A stretch of 64,000 nucleotides of DNA, from positions 1-64,000 of the forward strand of contig NZ_VUYU01000015.1 in assembly GCF_011682065.1 (NCBI RefSeq), read 5' to 3'. The notes under the pieces were generated by a model. That model was not told where the DNA came from, did not search any database, and saw only the letters and a list, made by a program, of their open reading frames with translations. Shown here piece by piece: positions 16,156 through 24,689 of the stretch; within the stretch, counting starts at the first letter, position 1, and the number at the start of each line of letters is the position of its first letter. The position numbers and the translations under genes were made by a program. The DNA comes from Massilia rubra. Its GTDB lineage: Bacteria; Pseudomonadota; Gammaproteobacteria; Burkholderiales; Burkholderiaceae_D.

Positions 16156-17706
16156 TTACCCTTCCAGCGCCACCACCACAACCGCTTTCGCCGGCACCGT
16201 CACCGTCAGTTTACCGCCACTCGCCTTGGCACTGAACGGCGCCGGTTTGATGGCCTGCGGGTTCTGGAAGGTGTTGTGCGCGTCCATGGCTGTTGCCGTC
16301 AGCACGCGGCCAGTCGCCGCAGCCAATTGTTTACCCGACACATTCACCACCACATCAGCCGGCTTGCCCGGATTGGTGTTGACCAGCGACAGATACAGCT
16401 TGCCATCCTTGGCGCGCGCCGCCGATGCGCTGATACCCGGAATGGTGGTCTCGCCCAAGGTGTACGCCGTATCGTCCACCACCGTCACCGGCAACGAGGT
16501 CGCGTCCTGGAACGGCACATACATGTGGAAGGCGTGATAGGTCGGGGTCAGGAGCATCTTGTCCTTTTCCGTCAGAATCATGGCCTGCAGCACATTGACC
16601 ATCTGCGCAATATTGGTCATGTGAACGCGGTCGGCGTGCTGGTGGAAAATGTTGAAGTTGAGCGCAGCCACCACCGCATCGCGCAAGGTGTTCTGCTGGT
16701 ACAGGAAGCCGGGCGTGGTGCCGGTTTCCACGTCGTACCAGGTGCCCCACTCATCCACGTACAAGCCGATTTTCTTCTCCGGATCATTCTTGTCCAGCAC
16801 GGCGATGTTGTTCTTGATCATCGAATCGATTTTCAAGGTATTCGCCAGGGTCGAGATCCAGTGTGGCTCGGCAAAGCCGGTGGCTGCGCCCTTGCCTTCC
16901 CACTTGCCGGTCGGGATGGTGTAGTAGTGGAAGCTGATGGCCGAGGTCTGCCCCTTGGCGTTCTTGCTGATCACATCGGTCCATTTGGTGTCATGATCGT
17001 TGCCGCCGCTGGCGATCATCAGGGGCCGGCTTTCCTTCGGCGCCTTGAGCATCGTTTCGTAATTCTTGTACAGATTGGTGTAGTGCTCAGGCGTCATGTT
17101 GCCGCCGCAACCCCAGGCCTCGTTGCCGATGGCGAAGTACGCGACCTTGAACGGCTTCTCGTGCCCATTCTTGCGGCGCAGGTTGGCCAGGCTCGATTTG
17201 CTGTCAGAGGTCATGTATTCGACCCAGTCCGCCATTTCCTGCACGGTGCCGGAACCGAGATTACCGTTGACGTAGGCGTCGGCGCCCAGCAGGTCGACCA
17301 GATCGAAGAATTCGTGGGTGCCAACGGCGTTGCTCTCTTCCACCCCGCCCCAGTTGGTGTTGACCTTGACCGGACGCTTGGCGCGCGGGCCGACGCCGTC
17401 TTTCCAGTGGTATTCATCGGCGAAGCAGCCGCCCGGCCAGCGCACCAGCGGCACGTGCAGTTGTTTCAAGGCGCCGATGACGTCGTTGCGCCAGCCTTTG
17501 GTGTTGGGGATGTTGGAACTGGTGCCGACGTACATGCCTTCGTAGATGCCGGTGCCGAGGTGTTCGGCGAACTGGCCGTAGACATTCTTGTTGATGACCG
17601 GACCGGGCTTGCCGGCGTCGATGGTCACGTTGACCGCGGCGAACGCCGGCCACGCGCTGACGGTCACCAGGCTGATGGCGGCGATGCTGCGTTTGATGAT
17701 GTGCAT
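16156..17706 (-). CDS. Secreted alpha-L-arabinofuranosidase, GH51
   Basis: This protein of 516 residues from the ATG at 17706 (strong AGGAG upstream) has a signal peptide to about residue 23 (AFA). It is a GH51 retaining arabinofuranosidase: the acid/base is Glu196 (AIGNEAWG) and the nucleophile Glu319 (YVDEWGTWY), with RWPGGCFADEYHW near residue 95. It removes terminal arabinofuranose from arabinan and oligosaccharides. Many GH51 enzymes are cytoplasmic; this one is predicted to be exported. It follows the SDR gene in the arabinose operon. Confidence 0.93.
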   Translation of the reverse strand: MHIIKRSIAAISLVTVSAWPAFAAVNVTIDAGKPGPVINKNVYGQFAEHLGTGIYEGMYVGTSSNIPNTKGWRNDVIGALKQLHVPLVRWPGGCFADEYHWKDGVGPRAKRPVKVNTNWGGVEESNAVGTHEFFDLVDLLGADAYVNGNLGSGTVQEMADWVEYMTSDSKSSLANLRRKNGHEKPFKVAYFAIGNEAWGCGGNMTPEHYTNLYKNYETMLKAPKESRPLMIASGGNDHDTKWTDVISKNAKGQTSAISFHYYTIPTGKWEGKGAATGFAEPHWISTLANTLKIDSMIKNNIAVLDKNDPEKKIGLYVDEWGTWYDVETGTTPGFLYQQNTLRDAVVAALNFNIFHQHADRVHMTNIAQMVNVLQAMILTEKDKMLLTPTYHAFHMYVPFQDATSLPVTVVDDTAYTLGETTIPGISASAARAKDGKLYLSLVNTNPGKPADVVVNVSGKQLAAATGRVLTATAMDAHNTFQNPQAIKPAPFSAKASGGKLTVTVPAKAVVVVALEG

Positions 17707-17743
17707 GTTTGTCTCCTGAATCTTTTTTATTGTAGGTAGTGTC

Positions 17744-18511
17744 TTAAATCCAGCCGGCATCGACTACGAAATCCTGGCCGGTGCACATGGCGCTGTCGTC
17801 CGAGGCGAGGAACAGGATCATGGCCGCGACGTCGTCGGGCATCAGCGGGCCGGGCAGGCATTGGTTGCGCTTGATGTCGGCCTTGCCGGCTTCATCGACC
17901 CACAGGTCGAGCTGGCGCTGGGTCATGACCCAGCCGGGCGTGACTGTGTTGACGCGGATGCCATGGGCGCCGAAGTCGCGCGCCAGGCCGCGCGTGAGGC
18001 CGACGGTGGCCGCCTTGGTGGCGGTGTAGACCGGGTAGCCGCCGTTCTTGGCGTGCCAGGACATGGAGCCGACGTTGATGATCGAGCCGGCGCCCTTTTT
18101 CTTCATGCCGGCCAGGACCGACTGGCAGGTGAAGAACATGGGGCGCTGGTTGATGGCGATGCGCTGGTCGTAGAACGCGACGCTGACGTCTTCGGTCTGG
18201 TGGCGCTGGTCGTTGGCGGCGTTGTTGACCAGGATGTCGAAATCGCCCAGTTGCGCGGCCAGTTCGGCCATGGTCGCTTGCAGGGCAGGGATATCGGTGA
18301 TGTCGCAGTGGCGAAACAGCGGTGCGGGGGCGCCGGATTCGGCCACGCGCAGGCACAGCGCTTCGCTGGCGTCGCGCACGATGTCGACAAAGGCGACCTG
18401 CGCGCCCTGGGCGGCGAAGGACGCGACCAGCGACTCGCCGATGCCGGTGCCGCCGCCGGTGATGAAGACCCGCTTGCCTGAGAGGCTTGGGTAGGTGGCT
18501 GATTTTTTCAT
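17744..18511 (-). CDS. SDR-family pentose 1-dehydrogenase
   Basis: This protein of 255 residues is a classical short-chain dehydrogenase with the cofactor motif TGGGTGIG (about 18-25), NNAAN (about 90) and a Tyr/Lys pair in YTATKAA. It closely resembles Caulobacter XylB (D-xylose 1-dehydrogenase): YPSL-GKRV-ITGGG-GIG at the start, SWHAKN in the middle and LFLASDDSAMCTG plus VDAGWI at the end. In this locus it probably oxidises L-arabinose, and perhaps D-xylose, to the 1,4-lactone, the first step of the non-phosphorylative pathway. The substrate cannot be read from the sequence. Confidence 0.88.
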   Translation of the reverse strand: MKKSATYPSLSGKRVFITGGGTGIGESLVASFAAQGAQVAFVDIVRDASEALCLRVAESGAPAPLFRHCDITDIPALQATMAELAAQLGDFDILVNNAANDQRHQTEDVSVAFYDQRIAINQRPMFFTCQSVLAGMKKKGAGSIINVGSMSWHAKNGGYPVYTATKAATVGLTRGLARDFGAHGIRVNTVTPGWVMTQRQLDLWVDEAGKADIKRNQCLPGPLMPDDVAAMILFLASDDSAMCTGQDFVVDAGWI

Positions 18512-18553
18512 GGTGTCTCCAACGTTTTTATGTCGTCGTCCCCGCGATTTCCA

Positions 18554-18644
18554 CCGTCGTTCCCGCGTAGGCGGGAACCCAAGTTCGTTGACCAGCCTAT
18601 TGCTACGGTGCGAACTTGGATCCCCGCCTGCGCGGGGATGACGG
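18554..18644. repeat. Inverted pair of REP-like palindromes (REPIN)
   Basis: Facing arms CGTCGTTCCCGCGTAGGCGG and a slightly diverged partner (CCCCGCCTGCGCGGGGATGA) lie between the semialdehyde dehydrogenase and SDR genes. Confidence 0.85.
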
Positions 18645-18685
18645 AGCTGGATTTAGCGGGAGCGCCTGCGCGAGGGCTACGCTGC

Positions 18686-20257
18686 TTAATCCTTCGTCAG
18701 CGCCCCATCCCGGCGGCGCCATACGCCCGCATTGACATCGCGCAGCACTTCCGGCAGCAAACCCTGCGCCAGGTTCTGGTAGCACACCGGCCGCAAAAAG
18801 CGCTGGATCGCCGCCGTGCCCACCGAGCTGCTGCGCCCGTCCGACGTGGCCGGGAACGGTCCGCCATGCACCATTGCGGTCGATACTTCCACGCCGGTCG
18901 GCATGCCATTGGCCAGAATCCGCCCCACCTTGCGCTCGAGCACAGGCAGCAAGGCACGCACCAGTTCGGTATCGCCCTCGTCCATCTGCACGGTCGCGGT
19001 CAGCTGCCCTTCCAGGCCCTCGGTAATGGCGCGCATTTCTTCAACGCTGTCGCACGCGACCAGCAGCGACGCCGGTCCGAAAATTTCGCCATGCAGCGCC
19101 TGTTCGCCCAGGAAGGCCTTGCCGCTGGTGCGGAACAGCGCGGGGCCGCCCTTGCCTTCCGCGTGCGTCGCTTCTTTCAAGGAATCGACCGCCTCATGCT
19201 GCGCCAGCTTGTGCACGCCGCTCTGGTACGCCGAGGCGATGCCCGCCGTCAGCATCGTCCCGGCGTCGATACCCGATAAGGCCTGCGCTGCCTTCTCCGC
19301 AAAACGGTCGAAATCCGGCCCTTTCAAACCCAGCACGAGGCCGGGATTGGTGCAGAACTGGCCGACGCCCATGGTCATCGATCCGGCAAAGGCGGTGGCG
19401 ATCTGCTCGCCGCGCGCGGCCAGCGCCGCTGGCATCAGGTAAAACGGATTGATGCTGCTCATTTCCGCATACACGGGAATCGGCTGCGCACGCGCGGCGG
19501 CCACGGCCATCAGCGCTTGTCCGCCCGAACGCGAGCCGGTAAAACCAACCGCCTTGATAGACGGATGCGCCACCAGGCCCTGGCCGATGCCGTTGCCGGT
19601 GCCCGTCAACAGGGCGAACACGCCTGCCGGCAACTTGCACAGTGCAATCGCCTTGACCACGGCGCGCGCCACCAGCTCGGACGTGCCGGGATGGGCGGAG
19701 TGGGCTTTCAGCACGACCGGGCAGCCGGCGGCCAGCGCGGCGGCGGTATCGCCACCGGCAACCGAAAACGCCAGCGGGAAGTTACTTGCCGCGAACACGG
19801 CAACGGGACCGAGGCCGATCATGCGCAGGCGCAGGTCGGGACGCGGCAGCGGCTGGCGCTCCGGCAAGGCGCTGTCGATCCGCACATCGGCCCACGACCC
19901 TTCGCGCAGCAGGTCGGCGAACAGTTTCAGCTGGCCCATGGTGCGGCCGCGCTCGCCTTCGAGACGGGCGCGCGGCAGGCCGGATTCGGTCATCGCACGC
20001 ACGATCAGTTCGTCACCGAGTTCCAGGATCTGGGCCGCGATGGTTTCCAGGAAGGTCGCGCGGGCCTCGTTGCTGGTCGCGCGGAAGGGATCGAAGGCCG
20101 CTTCCGCCAGGCGACACGCTTCGTCGATCTGGGCGGCGTCGACCATGTGGAAGGACGGTTCGATCGGCTCGCGCGTGGACGGGTCGAACGCCTGGAAGGA
20201 GCCGCCGTTGCCGCGGACTGCGTGTCCGCCGATCAGTGCTTCACCGGTAATGGTCAT
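18686..20257 (-). CDS. 2-oxoglutarate semialdehyde dehydrogenase, NADP-type ALDH
   Basis: This protein of 523 residues is an aldehyde dehydrogenase of the KGSADH-III / NADP-dependent type. It oxidises 2-oxoglutarate semialdehyde to 2-oxoglutarate, the last step of the arabinose pathway. It carries FAASNFPLAFSVAGGDTA, the Glu of AEMSSINPFYLMPAAL and the catalytic Cys in GQFCTNPGLVL. The start at 20257 is fixed by an ATGA overlap with the stop of the AraD1-type gene; a longer reading frame upstream is the shadow of that gene. A second enzyme of this function but another subfamily is encoded at 56428-57858. Confidence 0.9.
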   Translation of the reverse strand: MTITGEALIGGHAVRGNGGSFQAFDPSTREPIEPSFHMVDAAQIDEACRLAEAAFDPFRATSNEARATFLETIAAQILELGDELIVRAMTESGLPRARLEGERGRTMGQLKLFADLLREGSWADVRIDSALPERQPLPRPDLRLRMIGLGPVAVFAASNFPLAFSVAGGDTAAALAAGCPVVLKAHSAHPGTSELVARAVVKAIALCKLPAGVFALLTGTGNGIGQGLVAHPSIKAVGFTGSRSGGQALMAVAAARAQPIPVYAEMSSINPFYLMPAALAARGEQIATAFAGSMTMGVGQFCTNPGLVLGLKGPDFDRFAEKAAQALSGIDAGTMLTAGIASAYQSGVHKLAQHEAVDSLKEATHAEGKGGPALFRTSGKAFLGEQALHGEIFGPASLLVACDSVEEMRAITEGLEGQLTATVQMDEGDTELVRALLPVLERKVGRILANGMPTGVEVSTAMVHGGPFPATSDGRSSSVGTAAIQRFLRPVCYQNLAQGLLPEVLRDVNAGVWRRRDGALTKD

Positions 20258-21246
20258 AAAGCGTTCACTTTCGTAAAGGTGGATTGCTGACGGTCGAGGC
20301 GGTTGCGCAGGGCCGGGCCGAACACCGGAGATTCGATCTCGAACGTTTCGCCGGCCAGGACCGTGATGTTGTCGGCCACGCTCAGGGTGGCGGTGCCGAA
20401 GAAATGGATGTGGACGTCGCCGGCGCGGTTGAACAGGCCGTACTTGAAGTGGTGGTATTCCAGGTTGGCGATGGAGTGCGACATATTCTGCTCGCCGCTG
20501 ACAAACGCCTTTTCCCAGCGCACGGCGCCATCGGCGGCGATGATGCGCGAGGTGCCGGCCACGTGGGCGGGCAGTTCGCCCACCAGCAGCGCCGGGCCGA
20601 GGCCACAATTGCGCAGCTTGGAGTGGGCCAGGTACAGGTAATTCTGGCGCTCGGTCACGTGGTCCGAGAACTCGTTGCCGATGGCGTAGCCGAGGCGGTG
20701 CGGCTGGCCGTCGTCGCCGATCAGGTACAGGCCGGCGATTTCGGGCTCTTCGCCGCCATCGAGGGCGAACTCGGGCATCTGCAAGGGCTGGCCGCTGGCG
20801 CGCACCACCGAGCCGTCGCCCTTGTAGAACCATTCCGGCTGCACGCCGCGCGCGCCGGCGGTGGGCTTGCCGCCTTCCACGCCCATGCGGAACATTTTCA
20901 TGCTGTCGCTCAGGGTCTCGACGTCGCCGCCGATTTTCTTGTGCATGGCGTCGCGCGTATCGGCGCTGCCGAGGTGGGTGAGGCCGGTGCCGGTGACGTA
21001 GCAGTGAGCGGCATCGAGATGGTCGAGCGGCGCCAGCAGGCGGCCGGCGCTCGCCACGGCTTCGTAGGAATGGGTTTCCGCGCCGATGGCGGCGCTGGCC
21101 AGCTCGGCCAGCCTGGTCTTGCCGGCAATGGCTTGTTGCGCCAGGGCGTAGGTGCTGGCGTAGCCGTCGACGACGCGCAGTTGGTCTTGCTCAAGCACGG
21201 CAACGCGGCGGGCGCCGGCTTCATTGGTAAATTGGACGAGTAACAT
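20254..21246 (-). CDS. araD1: AraD1/GguC-type 2-keto-3-deoxy-L-arabonate dehydratase, FAH family
   Basis: This protein of 330 residues belongs to the fumarylacetoacetate hydrolase superfamily, AraD1 (GguC) branch. It converts 2-keto-3-deoxypentonate to 2-oxoglutarate semialdehyde. The metal-binding core is visible in GNEFSDH and in the EIAGLYLIGDDG and VHIHFFGTATLS stretches. It lies between the IlvD/Edd dehydratase and the semialdehyde dehydrogenase, the exact order of the pathway. A very long hairpin separates it from the upstream gene. CACGGAGACAAACC precedes the ATG. Confidence 0.88.
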   Translation of the reverse strand: MLLVQFTNEAGARRVAVLEQDQLRVVDGYASTYALAQQAIAGKTRLAELASAAIGAETHSYEAVASAGRLLAPLDHLDAAHCYVTGTGLTHLGSADTRDAMHKKIGGDVETLSDSMKMFRMGVEGGKPTAGARGVQPEWFYKGDGSVVRASGQPLQMPEFALDGGEEPEIAGLYLIGDDGQPHRLGYAIGNEFSDHVTERQNYLYLAHSKLRNCGLGPALLVGELPAHVAGTSRIIAADGAVRWEKAFVSGEQNMSHSIANLEYHHFKYGLFNRAGDVHIHFFGTATLSVADNITVLAGETFEIESPVFGPALRNRLDRQQSTFTKVNAL

Positions 21247-21268
21247 GGTTTGTCTCCGTGTACATCAG

Positions 21269-21347
21269 CGGTGTCAGGTCTGACATTCGGACACGGGCTC
21301 ATCGGCAAAGCCGATGAGCCCGTGTCCGAATGTCAGACCTGACACCG
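21269..21347. repeat. Perfect 38-bp-stem hairpin between dehydratase and araD1
   Basis: Positions 21269-21306 and 21310-21347 are exact reverse complements with AAA between them. Each arm carries the dispersed block GTCAGGTCTGACATTCGGAC, also found at 162-192. It lies 9 bp after the dehydratase stop and 22 bp before the araD1 ATG, inside one operon. There is no U-tract, so it is unlikely to be a simple terminator; it could stabilise the upstream mRNA or tune downstream expression. Confidence 0.95.
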
Positions 21348-21356
21348 CCGCTGAAG

Positions 21357-23096
21357 TTAATGGGAATGGCGTGGCACGGCCGAGCCGCGACTGCCGAGCA
21401 GGAAGTCGAAGTCGCAGCCTTCATCAGCCTGCAGCACGTGGTCGATGTAGAGCTTCTGGTAGCCGCTCTTGGCCACCGGCGCTTGCGATCCGGCACGGGC
21501 GGCCAGGCGGCTGGCCATTTCTTCATCGGAAATGTCCAGGTTCAGGCTGCCGTTGTGGCAGTCGAGCGCGATGAAGTCGCCATCCTGCACGATGCCGAGC
21601 GGTCCGCCCGCCATCGCTTCCGGCGCCACGTGCAGCACCACGGTGCCGTAAGCGGTGCCGCTCATGCGCGCGTCCGAGATGCGCACCATGTCGGTCACGC
21701 CCTGGGCCAGCAACTTGGGCGGCAAGCCCATGTTGCCAACTTCCGCCATGCCCGGATACCCCTTCGGCCCGCAATTTTTCATCACCAGGATCGAGTCGGC
21801 ATCGACATCGAGGTCGGGGTCGAGGATGCGGCTCTTGTAGTGCTCGAAATCTTCGAAGACGACCGCCTTGCCGCGGTGTTTCATCAGGTGCGGCGAGGCG
21901 GCCGACGGCTTGAGCACGGCGCCGCGCGGCGCCAGGTTGCCGCGCAGGATGCAAATGCCGCCATCCTCGATCAGCGGCTTGGCCAGCGGACGGATCACCT
22001 CGTCGTCGTAGATCGGTGCTTCTTCGCAGTTCTGCCACAGGCTCTTGCCGTTGACGGTCAGCGCATCCTTGTGCGGCAGAAGGTTGCCTTCGCCCAGGCG
22101 GCGGATAGCGCCCGGCAGGCCGCCGGCGTAGTAAAACTCTTCCATCAGGTAGCGCCCGGACGGCAGCAGGTCGACGATGGTGGGGGTGCCCTTGCCGATC
22201 GCGGTCCAGTCTTCCAGCTCGAGCGGCACGCCGATGCGCCCGGCAATCGCTTTCAGGTGGATCACGGCGTTGGTCGAGCCACCGATCGCGGCGTTGACCT
22301 TGATCGCGTTTTCGAACGCTTCACGCGTGAGGATCTTGGACAGGCGCAAGTCTTCCTGCACCATCTCGACGATGCGGATGCCCGACATATGCGCCAGTAC
22401 GTAGCGGCGCGAATCGACGGCGGGAATGGCGGCGTTGTGCGGCAGCGAAGTGCCGAGCGCTTCCGCCATGCAGGCCATGGTCGAGGCCGTACCCATGGTG
22501 TTACAGGTACCGGCCGAGCGCGACATGCCGGACTCGGCGGACATGAACTGGTGCAGCGTGATGGTGCCGGCCTTCATCTGTTCGTGCAACTGCCAGACGG
22601 CGGTGCCGGAACCGATGTTCTTGCCGTTAAGCTTACCGTTGAGCATCGGACCGCCGCTGACGACGATGGTCGGCAGGTCGACGCTGGCCGCGCCCATCAA
22701 GAGGGCCGGGGTGGTCTTGTCGCAGCCGACCAGCAGCACCACGGCATCCATGGGATTGCCGCGAATCGATTCTTCCACGTCCATGCTGGCCAGGTTGCGG
22801 GTGAGCATGGCGGTCGGGCGCAGGTTCGATTCACCGTTGGAAAACACAGGGAACTCGACCGGGAAACCGCCGGCTTCGAGGATGCCCTTCTTGACGTGTT
22901 CGGCCAGTTGGCGAAAGTGGGCGTTGCAGGGAGTCAGTTCGGACCAGGTGTTGCAGATGCCGATGATCGGCTTGCCTTGAAACTCGTGGTCGGGGATGCC
23001 CTGGTTCTTCATCCAGCTGCGGTACATGAAACCGTTTTTATCCTGGGTGCCGAACCACTCCGCGGAGCGCAATTTCGGCTTTTTCGTCTCAGACAT
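21357..23096 (-). CDS. L-arabonate (pentonate) dehydratase, IlvD/Edd family
   Basis: This protein of 579 residues is an iron-sulfur dehydratase of the IlvD/Edd family that converts L-arabonate, and possibly D-xylonate, to the 2-keto-3-deoxy acid. The conserved Cys motifs GICNTWSELTPCN, VGCDKTTPALLMG and AGTCNTMGTASTM are all present. The length equals that of characterised L-arabonate dehydratases. The start at 23096 follows AGGAGGAA; the frame upstream of it is noncoding promoter DNA. It is the first gene of the catabolic operon and has promoter/operator B upstream. Confidence 0.92.
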   Translation of the reverse strand: MSETKKPKLRSAEWFGTQDKNGFMYRSWMKNQGIPDHEFQGKPIIGICNTWSELTPCNAHFRQLAEHVKKGILEAGGFPVEFPVFSNGESNLRPTAMLTRNLASMDVEESIRGNPMDAVVLLVGCDKTTPALLMGAASVDLPTIVVSGGPMLNGKLNGKNIGSGTAVWQLHEQMKAGTITLHQFMSAESGMSRSAGTCNTMGTASTMACMAEALGTSLPHNAAIPAVDSRRYVLAHMSGIRIVEMVQEDLRLSKILTREAFENAIKVNAAIGGSTNAVIHLKAIAGRIGVPLELEDWTAIGKGTPTIVDLLPSGRYLMEEFYYAGGLPGAIRRLGEGNLLPHKDALTVNGKSLWQNCEEAPIYDDEVIRPLAKPLIEDGGICILRGNLAPRGAVLKPSAASPHLMKHRGKAVVFEDFEHYKSRILDPDLDVDADSILVMKNCGPKGYPGMAEVGNMGLPPKLLAQGVTDMVRISDARMSGTAYGTVVLHVAPEAMAGGPLGIVQDGDFIALDCHNGSLNLDISDEEMASRLAARAGSQAPVAKSGYQKLYIDHVLQADEGCDFDFLLGSRGSAVPRHSH

Positions 23097-23161
23097 GTAT
23101 TCCTCCTGGTTATTCTGATGCCGTCTCGAACTCATGTCGTCGTTCGGCAGCGATAGAGGGA

Positions 23162-23230
23162 ATACTAAAGATTCTTGGGATGCCTTTCCAATCACTTTTT
23201 TGGCGATAGTGATATCTGAATTGGTATCAA
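23162..23230 (-). promoter_or_regulatory. Arabinose-locus promoter and operator B, upstream of the dehydratase operon
   Basis: On the minus strand TTGGAA (23186-23191) and TAGTAT (23162-23167) are 18 bp apart. Overlapping and upstream lies CCAATCACTTTTTTG, then GTGATATC and AATTGGTATCAA (23188-23230, plus-strand reading). It matches site A in 15 of 15 and 18 of 20 positions of these boxes apart from the variable bases, and has the same spacing. Confidence 0.7.
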
Positions 23231-23333
23231 TCCCCTGCGAATAGCCTTGGATTGATTTCAGCTTTTGCATTGTTTGTTTTCTTTGTCCTGGCGGGATAGA
23301 CTGGGGCCTACGACATCAGCCCACGGAGCTGAC

Positions 23334-24011
23334 ATGAGCAATACTTCCACGGGTGTTCCCCCAAAGGCGAAAATTCACGCCCGAAAGCCGCTCGCAAGCG
23401 GGGCACAAATGCTGGCTGACGCAGTTGCCACGTTTGCCGATCCGGTACTTTCAAAAGACCAACAACGACGCACCTGGTTTACGCCGGCATATCAAAGGAT
23501 CGCGCTCGCGGTCCCCCAAGAAAAACGTCTCGCAATTTTTCGGGAAATGAAGAAGGAACTGTCGGAATTGATCGCATCGCTCCAGGCCGATCAGCCAACA
23601 GCCACGAACGACGCCAGCGAGGGGCGTTTGCTCATGGAGGAACTGCGGCGCCAGGAACGCGCCAGGCGCATGGCGGACGTCAAGGCTGGGCGACTCATAT
23701 CGTCGTCGACCTTGCGCGAGCGACTGGGGATGACTGCGCAGGCTCTCGGTGCGGCCGTCAGGGCGAAACGCATGTTCAGCGTCAATGGTCCGGAAGGCGA
23801 GCGGCTGTATCCCGCTTTCTTTGCGGACCCAAAGTACGAGCATCGCGATCTGGAGACCATATCAAAGGCCCTTGCGGACCTGTCTGGCAGCATAAAATTT
23901 GCCTTCTTCACCACCCCGAGTATTTCCTTGGGAAATAGGCGGCCACTGGATGTGATACCAACCCGGATGGATAGAATATTGTCACTGGCGCAGGGCCTGG
24001 TGGAAGAATAA
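23334..24011 (+). CDS. Probable antitoxin of a RES-type toxin-antitoxin pair (Xre/MbcA/ParS-like)
   Basis: This protein of 225 residues starts at ATG 23334 behind GGAG. The C-terminal part FFTTPSISLGNRRPLDVIP resembles the toxin-binding domain of Xre/MbcA/ParS antitoxins (LGGRTPLELL pattern). The middle part (STLRERLGMTAQALGAAVR) may be a DNA-binding helix-turn-helix. An N-terminal stretch of about 100 residues, rich in charged residues and helical, is longer than in usual partners of RES toxins. It is encoded 2 bp before the toxin gene. The pair is inserted against the direction of the arabinose genes. Confidence 0.7.
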   Translation: MSNTSTGVPPKAKIHARKPLASGAQMLADAVATFADPVLSKDQQRRTWFTPAYQRIALAVPQEKRLAIFREMKKELSELIASLQADQPTATNDASEGRLLMEELRRQERARRMADVKAGRLISSSTLRERLGMTAQALGAAVRAKRMFSVNGPEGERLYPAFFADPKYEHRDLETISKALADLSGSIKFAFFTTPSISLGNRRPLDVIPTRMDRILSLAQGLVEE

Positions 24012-24013
24012 GG

Positions 24014-24622
24014 ATGACGGCCGCTCCGCTGAGTTCGCCTTCCGCATCTTTTTTCAAGCAACGACTACACCTGAAACGCGTGCAGCCATCCATGCTTGTG
24101 CGTGTGTCAGGGCACACTTCCGGTGAGCCCTACTTCGGGCGGTCCGGTGCGAATCGTTTCGACGATCCCGATTCAGGCTCCCCGACAGCTTTCGGCACAT
24201 GCTACTTTGGCGAAGGCTTACTTGTCGCAGTGGCCGAAACATTGCTGCACGATGTGAGGCCAAAAAACGGTAGGTATTACATTGTTGCGGACCGCATAGA
24301 GTCACGCTTTGTACTCAGCTTTGCGGGCGCGCCATTGATGCTTGCCGACTTCACCGGCGCCGCTTTGAAAAGACTTGGCCTGCATGCGGGATTTTCAGGG
24401 ACTGCCTCATATAAAAAGACCCAACGATGGTCCAAAGCCATTCACGACCATCCTGCCCATGTGGATGGATTCGTCTACATGGCACGCCATCTCAACACGG
24501 GACGGGCATTCGTATTGTTCGACCGGGCGAAGCCAAAAATTCACCTTGATGGCGCTCTGGCGCTGCCATTGCACCCGGAAGTGAGACGCGTCGCTATCGA
24601 GCTGGGGATAAAGAGCGCATAA
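24014..24622 (+). CDS. RES-domain toxin, NAD+-degrading family
   Basis: This protein of 202 residues has a RES domain. Family members are NAD+ phosphorylases or ADP-ribosyl transferases that deplete NAD+ and stop growth. The expected conserved residues are present: Arg30 (LVRVSG), the RFDDP segment (Arg48), Tyr64 and Glu75 in TCYFGEGLLVAVAETLLHD. It follows the putative antitoxin gene by 2 bp. The unit splits the arabinose locus and reads opposite to it, which suggests later insertion. The family call is by motif, without a search. Confidence 0.8.
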   Translation: MTAAPLSSPSASFFKQRLHLKRVQPSMLVRVSGHTSGEPYFGRSGANRFDDPDSGSPTAFGTCYFGEGLLVAVAETLLHDVRPKNGRYYIVADRIESRFVLSFAGAPLMLADFTGAALKRLGLHAGFSGTASYKKTQRWSKAIHDHPAHVDGFVYMARHLNTGRAFVLFDRAKPKIHLDGALALPLHPEVRRVAIELGIKSA

Positions 24623-24689
24623 CGATCACACGAACAGGAACGTAGAGTCATGTAGCCTCGCCCCGGTCAGGCCCACCGAGAGCTAACGA

